A stretch of 64,000 bases of DNA from Eriocheir sinensis. Taxonomy: Eukaryota > Arthropoda > Malacostraca > Decapoda > Varunidae. The stretch covers positions 7,003,121 through 7,067,120 of the forward strand of contig NC_066535.1 of assembly GCF_024679095.1 (NCBI RefSeq), given 5' to 3'. The notes below the pieces were generated by a model, which worked only from the letters and a program-made list of their open reading frames with translations, searched no databases and had not been told where the DNA came from. The number at the start of each line of letters is the position of its first letter. Position 1 is the stretch's first letter. Positions 1-12,473 of the stretch are shown here, piece after piece. The position numbers and the translations under genes are program-made.

Positions 1-330
1 GTGTGTGTGTGTGTGTTTGTGTTTGTGTGTGTATTTACCTATTTGTAGTCTACGGGGCCCGAGCTAAGCTCTTAAAGTCCCGTCAACATATCTACATTCA
101 TCCAGCCTTTGTGTGTGTGTGTGCGATTCACCCACAGCCTGATCACAAGCTGGGCTCGTCATCACCAGCAAGTACCCTCCTGACCTGAGCAAGCTCATTA
201 TAGTCAATCTCTGAGTACTGCCAGAACCTACACACCCAACCCCATTGCTCAAGGGGGGATAGTAACCGGGGAAAATCACAGACCAGTGCGTGTGTGTGTG
301 TGTGTATTTACCTAGTTGTGACATACGGGA
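1..330. repeat. Dispersed decapod-type repeat with (GT)n tracts
   Basis: Short (GT)n runs at the left edge and near 110-122 and 290-307 bracket a non-coding stretch. Two similar blocks, TATTTACCT-A followed by a GGG-rich segment and then a CCCGTC segment (about 33-90 and 305-360), look like repeated copies of the same LINE 3' end. No gene is seen here. Confidence 0.45.
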
Positions 331-640
331 AAAGAGCTACGTTCGCACTGTCCCGTCTCCATATCCGCTCTTATCCAACTTTTCCTTAAAATCATGAATG
401 TTTCTTGCACAAACCACCTCCTCCTCCAGTCTATTCCAGAGCTCAATGCTTGTTTGGGAAGCTAAACATTTTCACATCTCGCCTACACGTGGTCGCCCTC
501 AACTTCTTTCCATGTCCTCTCGTTTCTCTCTCATTCCACACACACAGGTCCTCTCTGTCCAAATGCTCCACCCCGCTCGCCACCCTGTACACCGCTATCG
601 GGTCTCCTCTTTCTCTTCTTCTCTCCAGGGTTGTGAGCCT
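295..640 (-). mobile_element. LINE 3' end fragment (reverse transcriptase tail)
   Basis: Read on the minus strand, this encodes the C-terminal tail usual in decapod non-LTR retrotransposons, with the motifs LDREDLCVW, TRGHGKK and CRRDVKMFSFPN. Stops and frameshifts break it downstream, and the 3' end finishes in TAAATAC followed by (AC)n. A relative lies at 17750-17900, where a TTAAAATCATGAAT block is shared. It is a 5'-truncated, dead copy. The clade is not certain. Confidence 0.6.
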
Positions 641-645
641 CATGC

Positions 646-792
<147 letters not shown>

Positions 793-1104
793 GCGTTGCG
801 TTGGGTGTGGGGGGTGTATATTCTAGTAAATTTTCAACCAAAGCACTGCCATGAAAATTTTGGTACTAACTATAAAACAAAACACTATATGTATGTATTT
901 TCATATTCATATAAACACCAACATTTACTGTTTTAGGTAGAATGCTCAGAGGGGACAAGGCATCAGAGGAAAAGAGATAGATAGATAGAGAAGCATGCAT
1001 GATACAGTGTTTTGATTGATTAATAAATTAAATAACCAAGACTTTATACTGCTATTCTATATCAACCTGGAACAGGAAGTCCACAGGGACTCTTGCCATT
1101 TTAT

Positions 1105-2645
1105 TCACAGTGCTGCTGCTGTTGTCTCTTCTGCAGTGGTTGATGCTGCCACCATCTTCACAGTGCACTGGTAACTAGGGATGCAATGGTACCTGAAAGT
1201 GATTATTTTCTTAAAGTTTCTTTCTGGTGTTCAGTTTTCAAAAGGCAATCCCATTTTCCCATAAGCAAAAACAATAAACTTGTAACAACAGTACTCAAAT
1301 TTTAATGACTCTACTAATAGAAATTACCCTCCAGTTTATTACAATACACACCTTATCTGGTGACAGTACCACCGTCTTGTTCTTGAAGGTCCACCGCTTG
1401 CCACAGCCCAGGTAGAAGAGAAGGAACAACATCATGACACAGAGCAGGCAGGTGGTGTACAGGATGTGAATCTGGATTAATGTCACATCCCCCTGAAATA
1501 CATCTTACATCAGTATCTCCTGAGATGTTTCCTAATAGTGAATTATCAGACACCTGCTATATTACTTCTCTGAAATGCAAACATATCTCTAGAAGCAAAC
1601 AATCTCTCAAAGTCTTTAGATGGTCAAGAGTTCCTGCCAAAGACTAACCTCAGAGAGATAAACACTGAGCTCGTGCTGCGGGGCTACTAGAAGGTTGCCA
1701 TCCACCCCAGCACTGCACCACTCAGAGGGCTCCTGCACCAACCAAGGCTTTCCCAACTCCACTTCTAGGGGTGGAGAAGGGCTCTGGCAGGGGGAACATC
1801 TTGTTAGTACCTATACAACTGAGTTTTGAATGGATGTAAAATAGACTGGGTAAATGGTTCTCAGAATCTGTCATGTGAACAGTGACTAGTGGACAGCCAA
1901 AACAACTTCATCAGCATTCCCTCACCTACTTTGTAACACTTCCCCTGTTTTGGCAACATGCAGTTCAGTGGCTTCATGAAGGTATAAATACACAATAAAG
2001 TGCTGGCCATCTCACTCTTGGCTCAACTCTCAACAAGTTACCACCTGTGAAGTGAATCCCTTGGCCTCTCCCTGACTCTTTGTGGATATATCTATAGGTA
2101 CTGTACTCCAGGGTATTGGTGCATTGTCTAACATATTACAAATACTCTACAGAAGTTCTGGTAATGTTTACAGTTTTACTAAGGTTCATATGGTGAACAG
2201 CTATTAATGATTTACTATGTATATATCTGAAAACCAGAAAATGCAGAAGTCTGGCAGATGAAAGACCAGGTGGAAGGATAAAATTAAAACACTTGCCAGG
2301 ACAGAAAGCAATACACTAACATCAAACTGAGATGCAGAGTATGTTGGTATAGGCCTTTGTCCTGTAAAGAACTGAAGATGATGAAGACAGAAATCTCAGC
2401 AAAACTGAAAGACAAAATTTATACAATGATGCCTAACCTTGGGTATAGTGCAGTTAACAGGCCTGATGGGAGAGTCTGGAAGAAGTCTGGATGGGCCTGA
2501 CATCATAATACAAGCTGTCCAATTCTTGGCACTCTTGGGCACTAGGGATATGGTAATATCAAGTGCACTTGGGTCTCCTGAAAATAAGGAAAAATATGCT
2601 GAAATTACAAAGGTTACAAACATCCTCTTTTTAATAAAATTCCCT

Positions 2646-2720
<75 letters not shown>

Positions 2721-3489
2721 TACTTACTCTTAAAACCTAAGTGCTTGGCAGGAAGAGAGGAGTGTAGATACACCCCAAAGAGGGTCTGGCCAGCCCTTTC
2801 CACCTGCACATCAGCCAGGACGCTTAGTGTGACGTTCTCCTCCTCAGTTGTGTTGGCTTCGGGCAGGATGGTCGTGGTGGCAAAGTCTTGAGGTACCTCT
2901 CGCTTCATTAAGTGAGAGGATTTGGATGGAGAGTCCTTGGGAAAACAGAGCTCCATGCCAGACAGGGTTGTAAAGAAACTGTTCCAGTGATGTTTTTAAA
3001 TAAATTTCCTTCAGTACTTCTTGTTACCTGAGTTTATATTTCTCATACATGGGGAGAAATAAGACATTATATAAATCAAATGAGAAAGATAAACTGCTTG
3101 AGAATGGTCATTTTTTAGTTTGTATGTTATCATTGTGGTATACCCAATCTTCATGTATCAATACTAATCTACATTCTTACCATTCACCAGAATCAAGTTC
3201 TATTCAATTACTAACAGTATGATGGGCTCTGATATGAAAAACTTCTCAAGAAAATTACAGATATGGTTATAAACGCTTAATTTTAAAATACAAGAAAGTC
3301 ATATCCATAACCATTTCAACCATTTTTAAATTCATCCTTCACCTTAATGTCTGGGTTCAAGATGAGTTTTGTGACTCTGGAGGTGAGAGAGACACCAACG
3401 GCTAAGGCAAACACTGCAATGCTTGCCGTGAACACTACCACTGGTGGCCTGTTGCCCACACACTCCCTTGCACAGCTACAAACTGCCAT
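1105..3489 (-). CDS. TMEM248: TMEM248-like transmembrane protein, 7 coding exons
   Basis: Minus-strand exons in transcript order: 3489-3343, probable 14-nt microexon near 3040, 2978-2728, 2577-2438, 1783-1649, 1492-1352, 1167-1105. The frame joins across all of them, giving about 297 codons against roughly 314 residues in human TMEM248. Exon 1 has the family's RPPVVVF motif running into a first hydrophobic segment. The middle exons are extracellular or lumenal, with N-glycosylation motifs (NTT, NVT, NCT) and a WC...G motif. The sixth exon carries the second membrane helix (about IHILYTTCLLCVMMLF) and the family's late P-(E/D)-K motif. The final exon is the least certain: if the donor after SPDK is not used, the protein ends about 20 residues later in the same exon. 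An AATAAA overlapping the proposed stop (1100-1105) supports the last exon. The start ATG directly follows an acceptor, so an upstream non-coding exon is likely. Its biochemical role is unknown. Confidence 0.8.
2648..2718. repeat. (CT)n microsatellite in a TMEM248 intron
   Basis: About 70 bases of CT. It lies just below the donor of the second large TMEM248 exon, so on the sense strand it is (AG)n immediately inside the intron. Confidence 0.95.
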
Positions 3490-4024
3490 CTGCAGAGATA
3501 TAAGGAATCACAAGTATATAACAAATCAAAACAAAAAATATAAAAAGATGTAGTTATTTATACAAAATCATTGGTTCATAAGCAGAAGGAGAAGTCGTTG
3601 TATGTGAAGCACAACGGATATAGACATGTAACTTTCGATTTACGAGTTTGGTTTACGTTTTTTTTTTTTTAAATAACGCTGGGTCCAAAATCCAAATAAA
3701 TGTTTAATTTACGTTTTTCACTTATACGCGATATTTTATGGAGTGGCCACCAGATGTCTCACGCAACTGGACTTACACGCCGCGCCACACAGCTGAGCTC
3801 AGTTCTTCCCATGCGCCACTTGAACAACAATATAGTACCCACGATGCCACGCTACTCAACAAAAGGGGTGGGCAGATACCGGTACCAACTATACGGTACA
3901 GTACCGGTACCAGACTGCTCGGTACAGGTACCAATACTAGCAAGTCACTCATGGTGTCCCTCATTTCTTCCTCACACGAGTGAGGCTGAGACTGGGTGCC
4001 TGAGTGGATATCTCAGTGATATGG

Positions 4025-4080
<56 letters not shown>

Positions 4081-4275
4081 CTGAATGAAGTGAATATTTA
4101 TTTTTCGATAGAAACCTACCTCTTGTTTGATTTATTGTTTTTGATTTACGCGACCTTTTCAAGGACACAATACTCACATAAATCGAGTTACCTGTATCCT
4201 ATATTGTTTATACCTCAGTGTAGGCAAATTAATCTACTGGGCATCGGGAATGGTCTAGAATATATGTTCAAAGGG
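3490..4275. other. TMEM248 upstream region with degenerate Tc1/pogo-like remnant
   Basis: No gene is seen. Around 3628-3650 and 4170-4195 there are weakly inverted ends (GTAACTTTCGATTTACG against CATAAATCGAGTTACCTG) resembling pogo or Tc1 termini, but no clean TA duplication. A run of alternating GGTACC-type palindromic bases at 3878-3935 and a (CT)n tract at 4028-4078 lie inside. The TMEM248 promoter is presumably here but no core element stands out. Confidence 0.35.
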
Positions 4276-4690
4276 TGGGGGGGTCGAGTGAAAAGGCATA
4301 TACATACATTTGTTTTGGTGGCAGCAGCGGCCGTTGGGAGGTGAGCAGTGTTGCCAACGATCCGGTTAGCGATGGTACACTTGGTTAGCAAAGGTATGTT
4401 TGGTTAGTGATTAACCCACGCATATGAAACCAGGTCCACCACGCGTGGTTATTTATTTTTTTACAACACGCAGCCCAACGGCTATCGTGCTGAGGGCCGG
4501 GTATAGTATTACGTAAAGGTGCATCTTCTAAAAAAAATAATAACCACGCGTGGTGGACCTGTTCTCACATGCGTGGGCTAATCGCTAACTAAACGGTGGA
4601 TCATTGGCAACACTGCTCACTTCCCAGTGGCCGCTTCCGCCGCCGCCACCACCAAAACAAATGTATGTATATGCCTTTTCACTACCATCG
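4276..4690. mobile_element. Fold-back (palindromic) repeat element
   Basis: Two arms of roughly 150 bases, 4276-4440 and 4535-4690, are inverted copies of each other around a spacer of about 95 bases. Landmarks are AAAAGGCATATACATACATT and its complement, GCAGTGTTGCCAACGATCC and its complement near 4600, and CCACGCGTGG on both sides of the spacer. It has no coding capacity. The internal CAGTGTTGCCAA ends resemble hAT termini, but no independent target-site duplication can be separated from the palindrome. Confidence 0.7.
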
Positions 4691-4924
4691 CTAACCACCC
4701 TAAAACAGGTGGCGGTATTTATCTGCCACTTTTTACTAATGTAGTTTAAAAATAATTTGTGACTATTGAGAGAGAGAAACCTCACTCGCTCGCTCACTTG
4801 CATAGAAAACGGGTGTGAACGGCACAGCGGGGTGGAGTGTGCTACGGGGATCCATAGTACTCCTGATATATGTACCCCCCTAAAAGTAGGTTTTTTACTG
4901 GTTTGCCCAGAAAAAAAAAAAAAA

Positions 4925-5515
4925 AAACGGTCAATTTACGGTTTCACCCAACCAACGATTTTCTCACATGGTTCATGTTTTTCTGGTGATAGATGTAGTG
5001 AATTGCATGATTTTGTACCTCATTTCCATCGCAAATGTCTACTTTTTGATCGTGGGGGACCTGTGGGAGCACGGGAGTTTTGGGTGGGGGAGCATGAAAT
5101 CGACTAATATGCATTTCAAATGAGGTTGAGAAATCAACGGAATTGCAGTAGAACACCAGTGAAAAGGCATAGCCTGCATTTGTTTTGGGTGGAGCGGGGG
5201 AAGCGGCCATTTGGATGTAAGCAGTGTTGCCAACAATTTGCTACATTTAACAAAAATAGCTGCGGCCACTGGAAGGTGAGCAGTATTGCCAACGAAGTGC
5301 TACATGGCACAAGGGAGAGTTATTCTAGGAAAATCGTTATTGAAATAACCTGGCCGAAGATTTCTAACTTTCCTAGATGGGATAGGCATAACTTGAAAAA
5401 AGGCATAACTCGAAAAGTAGACATTTGCGATGGAAACGAGGTACAAAATCATTCAAGTCACTACATGTATCACCAGAAAAAGATAAGGAACATGAGAAAA
5501 TCGTTGCTTTCGCCA
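4925..5515. mobile_element. Fold-back repeat, inverted relative to 8440-8930
   Basis: The block with the landmarks GTTTCACCCAA, GATTTTGTACCTCATTTCC and ACATTTGCGATGGAAA occurs here in both orientations (4930-5060 and 5400-5510). It recurs in opposite orientation at 8755-8920. A neighbouring block carrying GCAGTGTTGCCAAC and GGCATAGCCT is shared with 8440-8650. It is non-coding, and at least three diverged copies lie within 4 kb. Confidence 0.6.
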
Positions 5516-5569
5516 AGTTCAGGAAATGAAAACCACAACAATGGCATTACCTTACTGGCCAGATGTTGA

Positions 5570-6640
<1,071 letters not shown>

Positions 6641-6977
6641 TGCCACTTCACTAAACAGCAGATAAATAGTTTAAAAAAAATCCTTTCCAACAATGCATAC
6701 AGAAAAATACTGGTAGCTAAATTCTGTGTAAATTCAAATGTAGTACAATACTTATTCAAACTTATTGTTTTCTGAAACTTACTGAGCAAATGCATATAAC
6801 ATACTGTATTGCACTAAGCCACAAATGGTTTAAACCAAAAAAAAAAAAACAGTGATTTAAACCAACTAATAAAACCATTTTTTTTCTTTTGTGTGTATCT
6901 TTGTTAGTTTCATCAGTATTGTGGTTTTAACTATATGTAAGATTTTAATTATGTACAGCAGGATTGGTGGTTTAAAC

Positions 6978-7136
6978 CAGGGGTGTCAAACTCAAAACCC
7001 TTGGAGGGCCAATTCATGCTCTGAAATGCCGTCATGGGGGCCAACAAGGGTAGAAAATACAATGACAAGATTGAAGCTACCGTGATACCGCGGGCCATTT
7101 ATGACTATCCCGCGGGCCATGAGTTTGACACCCCTG
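6978..7136. mobile_element. Short hAT-type MITE
   Basis: The element is 159 bp. Its ends are CAGGGGTGTCAAACTCA and the exact inverted complement TGAGTTTGACACCCCTG (17-bp terminal inverted repeats). GTTTAAAC flanks it on both sides (6970-6977 and 7137-7144) as an 8-bp duplication. An 8-bp duplication and a CAG...CTG end are the hAT superfamily signature. It has no coding capacity. Confidence 0.85.
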
Positions 7137-7259
7137 GTTTAAACCAAAAAACAATCAATAAAACCAGTGTTTTTTGTGAATCTTTTTTAGTTTCATCAGG
7201 TATTGTGGTTTTAATTATATGTGGTTTTATTATTTTTTATTATGCAAAGTCATTTTGCC

Positions 7260-7402
7260 CCCCTCGACCCCTCTCTTAACCAAGGGGGCCTTTTCCCCCC
7301 CTGGACCCCCCCTCCCCCCATATAATAACAATCTTGGGGGACCCATGAGAATTCAAGGGGTGCTGGTGTGGGAGCATATTTAAATTATTCCAACCGAACT
7401 TT
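7260..7402. repeat. C-rich palindromic repeat module
   Basis: Contains the module CCCCCTGGACCCCCC, ACCAAGGGGG and CCAACCGAACTTTATGACC that recurs at 8185-8270, 9890-9975 (inverted) and 56100-57085. It is non-coding. Confidence 0.6.
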
Positions 7403-8178
7403 ATGACCTACCTAACAAAGCCCCCCTCAACCCTATTCTTCAACAACACTCAGCTGTCACCATCTTCAACACTAAACATCCTCGGTCTATCCTTAACTCA
7501 AAATTTTAACTGGAAACTTCACATCTCGTCTCTCACTAAATCAGCTTCCTCAAGGTTGGGCGTTCTGTATCGTCTCCGCCAGTTCTTCTACCCCGTACAG
7601 TTGCTATCCATATACAGGGGCATTGTCTGCCCTCGTATGGAGTATGCATCTCACGTGTGGGGGGGCTCCACTCACACAGCTCTCTTGGACAGAATGGAGT
7701 CTAAGGCTCTTCGTCTCATCAGCTCTCCTCCTCTTACTGATAGTCTTCTACCTCTTAATTTCCGCCGCCATGTTGTCTCTCTTTCTATCTTCTATCGATA
7801 TTTTCATGCTGACTGCTCTTCTGAACTTGCTAACTGCATGCCTCCCCCCCTCCCGCAGCCAAGCTGCACACGTCTTTCTACTCATGCTCATCCCTATACT
7901 GTCCAAACCCCTTATGCAAGAATCAACCAGCATCTTCACTCTTTCATCCCTCACGCTGGTAAACTCTGGAACAATCTTCCTTCATCTGTATTTCCTCCTG
8001 CCTACGACTTGAACTCTTTCAAGAGGAGGGTATCAGGACACCTCTCCTCCCGAAATTGACCTCTCTTTTTGAACACTCCTTTGATCTCTATTCAGAAGCA
8101 GTGAGTAGCGGGCTATTTTTTTTTTTTTTTTTTTTTTTATGCCCTTGAACTGTCTCCTTAGCTGTAAAAAAAAAAAAA
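7403..8178 (+). mobile_element. LINE fragment, family A (reverse transcriptase C-terminus and 3' UTR)
   Basis: An open frame of about 218 codons encodes the end of a non-LTR retrotransposon polyprotein, with the motifs LNILGLSLTQNFNWKLHI, RPRMEYASHVWGG-type (here CPRMEYASHVWGG) and KLWNNLPSSVF. The 3' UTR reads GCCCTTGAACTGTCTCC and ends in poly-A at about 8167-8180. It is strongly 5'-truncated. The frame is intact where the longer copy at 38743 has a stop. Best guess is Jockey- or I-like. Confidence 0.8.
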
Positions 8179-8339
8179 AAAACATTCCAACCGAGCTATA
8201 TGACCTAGCTAACTGAGGTCGCCCCCCTCAACCCCCCTCCTAACCAAGGCCCTGGAACCCCCCCCCCCCTTTAAACGATATATAATCCCTTACCTTTACT
8301 GGACGGAATATATATTGCAGCCGCCGGCCAGTCTTTTGA

Positions 8340-8435
8340 ACCCTTTTTATAGGAGCAGTGATTAGCGGTATTTTTTAAATGATTGTTTCCCTTTTTTTTT
8401 ACCTCTGAGCTGTTTCCTTTCCTGTAAAAAGAGAA
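8340..8435 (+). mobile_element. LINE family A 3' UTR remnant
   Basis: Matches only the terminal part of the 7403-8178 element: an AGCAGTGA(T/G)TAGCGG block followed by GAGCTGTTTCCTTTCCTGTAAAAA. It is a relic of an older insertion. Confidence 0.55.
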
Positions 8436-8439
8436 ATGG

Positions 8440-8930
8440 CAATGCTGCTCACCTCCCCGTGGCCGCAGGCATTTTTGCTAAATGTAGCAGATCGTTGGCA
8501 ACACTGCTCACTTTTTTATGTTCGCTTCTGCAGCGCATTGTTGGTAACACTGCTCACCCATAGCGGATCGTTGGCAACACTGCTTACATCACAATGGCCG
8601 CTTCCCCCGCTTCAACCAAAAACAAATGTAGGCTATGCCTTTTCACTGATGTTCTAATGCAATTCTGTTGATTTCTCAACCTCATTTGAAATGCATAGTA
8701 GTCAATTTCATGCTCCCCCATCCAAAAACCCCGTGTTCCCACAGGTCCCAGGAGATCGTTTAGGGAAGGGGATGGGCATAACTTGAAAAGAGGCAAAACT
8801 CAAAAAGTAGACATTTGCGACGGAAATGAGGTACAAAATCGTGCAATCCACTACATCTATCACCAGAAAAACATGAACCACGTTAAGAAAATCGTTGTTT
8901 GGGTGAAACCGTAAATTGTCCAAAAAAATT
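8440..8930. mobile_element. Fold-back family copy, inverted relative to 4925-5290
   Basis: Carries GTTGGCAACACTGCT three times (near 8493, 8545 and 8570) and the same GGCATAGCCT, ATTTCTCAACCTCATTTGAA and GAGGTACAAAATC blocks as 4925-5510, mainly in the opposite orientation. Non-coding. Confidence 0.6.
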
Positions 8931-9098
8931 ATCTCCACTAAAAAAGTAGTCATATTTTGCCCATGAAAACATAATTTGTGTCTTGATACTAATATGCCTA
9001 CTCCTGCTACATTTTTTACCAGATCATTTTCTAAAGCATCATATATTAAGGTGGATTTGAAAAAAATCTCATGTTCTGCATGTCTGGGCTTTAACAAA

Positions 9099-10235
9099 GG
9101 GTTAAGATTCGTTTTAGGTCTGTGCCAGTATCTCATTACCTACCTTATGAAACATCCGTATCTCTTCATATATCTTTTCTACAAACCTTCAACAGTCATG
9201 GAAACGCTTTGAAAATCTAATTCAAGGACTTTTTTTGGTAAAGATTCGTATTAGGTCTGTGCCAGTATCTCATAATCTACTTTATGAAACATCACTATCT
9301 CTTCATATATCTTTTCTACAAACCTTCAACAGTCATGGAAATGCTTTGAAAATCCAATTCAAGGAATTTTTTTTTACTCTTGAAAATAGGGGATAATGTT
9401 TACGAAAGCGCGTCGCCTCCTCTGCTGGCCGCGGCGACGCTGCAGCCACCGCAGCCGCAAAATAGGTCGCAGAGGGCACAGCCCCCCCTGGACCCCCCCC
9501 TCATGTATATGTGACTTATTTCAGCGAGGAGGTATTTCAGAACACCCGGCCGCGTGGCCAGCAGAGGAGGTGACGCGCTTTCGAAAACATTATCCCATAT
9601 CTTCAAGAGTAAAAAAAAAGTCCTTGAATTGGATTTTCAAAGCATTTCCATGACTGTTGAAGGTTTGTAGAAAAGATATATGAAGAGATAGTGATGTTTC
9701 ATAAGGTAGGTAATGAGATACTGGCACGGACCTAAAACGAATCTTAACCCTTTTTTTTTACTCTTGAAAATAGAGGATAATGTTTACGAAAGCGCGTCGC
9801 CTCCTCTGGCGACGGCGGTGTTGCGAGAAATACCTTCTCGCTGAAATAAGTCACCTATACATGTGGGGGGGATCCAGGGGGGGGGCATAGCCCCCCCTGG
9901 TTAGAATGGGGGGTCGAGGGAGGCGCAGCCTCCCTGTTAGTAGGTCGTAAAGTTCGGTTGGAGCAGTTTGAATATGCTCCCTGACTCTAAACCCTCTGCA
10001 AGCTATTTTACGGCTGCGGTGGCTGCAGCATCGCCACGGCCGCCGCCAGAGAAGGCGATGCGCTTTCGTAAACATTATCCTCTATTTTCAAGAGTAAAAA
10101 AAAAGTCCTTGAATTGGATTTTCAAAGCGATTCCATGACTGTTGAAGGTTTGTAGAAAAGATATATGAAGAGATAGTGATGTTTCATAAAGTAGATTATG
10201 AGATACTAGCACGGACCTAAAATGAATCTTTACCC
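9099..10235. mobile_element. Outer fold-back element containing a nested copy
   Basis: The outer arms (9099-9236 and 10095-10235) are inverted copies ending GGGTTAAGATTCG and GAATCTTTACCC. Its core (9751-10094) is itself palindromic, with GATAATGTTTACGAAAGCGC against its complement around a GC-rich centre. A second copy of the same family sits between arm and core. No open frame is present. Confidence 0.75.
9237..9750. mobile_element. Inner fold-back element inserted in the outer copy
   Basis: Arms 9237-9372 and 9610-9750 and a palindromic core (9375-9609) repeat the outer structure. It is inserted in the T-run that joins arm to core. The intact junction elsewhere has 9 Ts; here 7 Ts precede the insertion and 9 follow, so about 7 Ts were duplicated. 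Confidence 0.75.
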
Positions 10236-10839
10236 AACCAAGTCTACACACTCAGAGGGATTGGGTTACTCTTTAGTGGGAGTCATTCTGTATACAAACC
10301 CAATATTCACTCGTCCAAAAGTTTGCTTTATTATAATAGCAACTATCTACACGTGAAAAAGTACCATATATTTATTCAGAACCCAATAGTTTGTGTCTCT
10401 GGAATCAACCACTACGGGTATAGCTACTTCCCGATCGACTGCCGTGACACCTTGCTTAATGGCACCACCTGGCACTCGGCCCCAACTCACGGCCAACACA
10501 GCTCGGAGTGAGTCCATCCCCACACACTGCCTGGCTCACCCACCGTGCACTGTGATCCACTCCCTGGCTTGAGCGGCCTCCTACAGGTACTCCGTCGATG
10601 AGTGCTGCTCGCCCCGGGCAGTGCGACGTGTCCTATGTTTACGTCGGGATCTTGATCTTGATCTTGATGTCACAGGTGACTTGAGATTTCTCTTCAGCCA
10701 AGCCTTTGTATCGGCAGTTTCTGTGGAAGAAAACAACATACGTAAAGTCGGTGTCCTACTCGGGGCAAGATATCATTGCCTACATCTTGAACGCCACATG
10801 CTCTCCAGGAACTCTTTCACTTTCACAATGGCGTAAAAC
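10236..10839. other. Unassigned stretch
   Basis: I do not recognise a gene or known element. Moderately GC-rich sequence at 10430-10620, a short (GATCTT)3-like run near 10650, and short open frames without a convincing start or splice context. Confidence 0.3.
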
Positions 10840-11015
10840 TCAGATGTAGACAAATAAATTCAGACTGCACCAAATTTTTCTTCACCAACGTTGTAGTGCG
10901 AGAATGGAATAAGCTCCCACCATCAGTGGTCCAGTGTAACACGATTGACTCCTTCAAAAAAAAGCTCGACCGTCCCTTCCTTCAACTTAATATCAACTAG
11001 AGTAGAAATGCAACG
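10840..11015 (+). mobile_element. LINE fragment, family B (C-terminal tail)
   Basis: Encodes a typical retrotransposon tail, VVVREWNKLPPSVVQCNTI followed by SFKKKLD. The same family appears on the minus strand at 18495-18660, where the TCAGTGGTCC and GTAGAAATGCAA blocks are shared. 5'-truncated. Confidence 0.65.
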
Positions 11016-11041
11016 TTTTGGAACCATCTGATTAATGTGAA

Positions 11042-11117
11042 ATCAGGGGGGCTCCCGTGGTAGAGTCTCGGCCTTGCGCTTCGGCGGGTTGCTTGGGCGT
11101 GGGTTCGAGCAAGGCAA

Positions 11118-11201
<84 letters not shown>

Positions 11202-11420
11202 TTGCCTTGGGTTCGAGACCTATCCCGTGCCATGTGGGTGGAAAGGTTGGCTCTTTCCGACCCCCTCGGCCCCCGTTGTAGGGTCTCCTCCTTGAAAGAA
11301 TTGGGTATATCTCTTCCAGCCGTTTGGGGGGTTGCGCGGCATGCACCGCCTTCCTTCTATTACGATATCTTTTTATTACTGTTATTGGGACTACCTTACA
11401 GTAAAGCAATTTATTTATAT
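11042..11420 (+). mobile_element. tRNA-like SINE interrupted by a (TA)n palindrome
   Basis: GGCTCCCGTGGTAGAGTC resembles a tRNA 5' half with an A-box, and GGTTCGAGACC matches the B-box consensus. The two are separated by an insertion at 11110-11209. Joined without it they give tRNA-like spacing. The unrelated 3' body continues to about 11420. Confidence 0.55.
11110..11209. mobile_element. Palindromic (TA)n insertion with flanking duplication
   Basis: CAAGGCAAG, about 82 bases of TA, then CTTGCCTTG: a perfect 9-bp inverted repeat around a microsatellite. It is bounded by GGTTCGAG (11102-11109 and 11210-11217), an 8-bp direct duplication that extends to 10 bp if the shared TG is counted. It splits the B-box of the surrounding SINE. 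Confidence 0.6.
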
Positions 11421-12165
<745 letters not shown>

Positions 12166-12473
12166 GAAGTGCAATCAATATTTAAGCTGGCAAGCAATAA
12201 CAAGAAACAATTCAAATTGTACATCCGACCAGTGAAAAGGCAGATCTGAACAGGTAGAAATTATCACCATACGAGCATTCGAAGAAAACTAAACGTTTAT
12301 TTCGATATGTAAGCAGCAAGGGTGATCATAATACAGGTCATATATAAATTACAAACTTAACCTCAACAAAAAAGTTAATATATAAAATTAGACACAGATG
12401 AAGATAAAATGGAGTTCTTATAGGGATTCTTTTACATGGGATTGAGGTAACACATTTGCAAAGATTGGCTGAT

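Noticed and set aside
9099..9750. piggyBac boundary at GGGTTAAG / CTTAACCC
   Set aside because: The TTAA lies inside the inverted arms and points the wrong way (GGG before TTAA at the left edge); the copies define a fold-back family instead.
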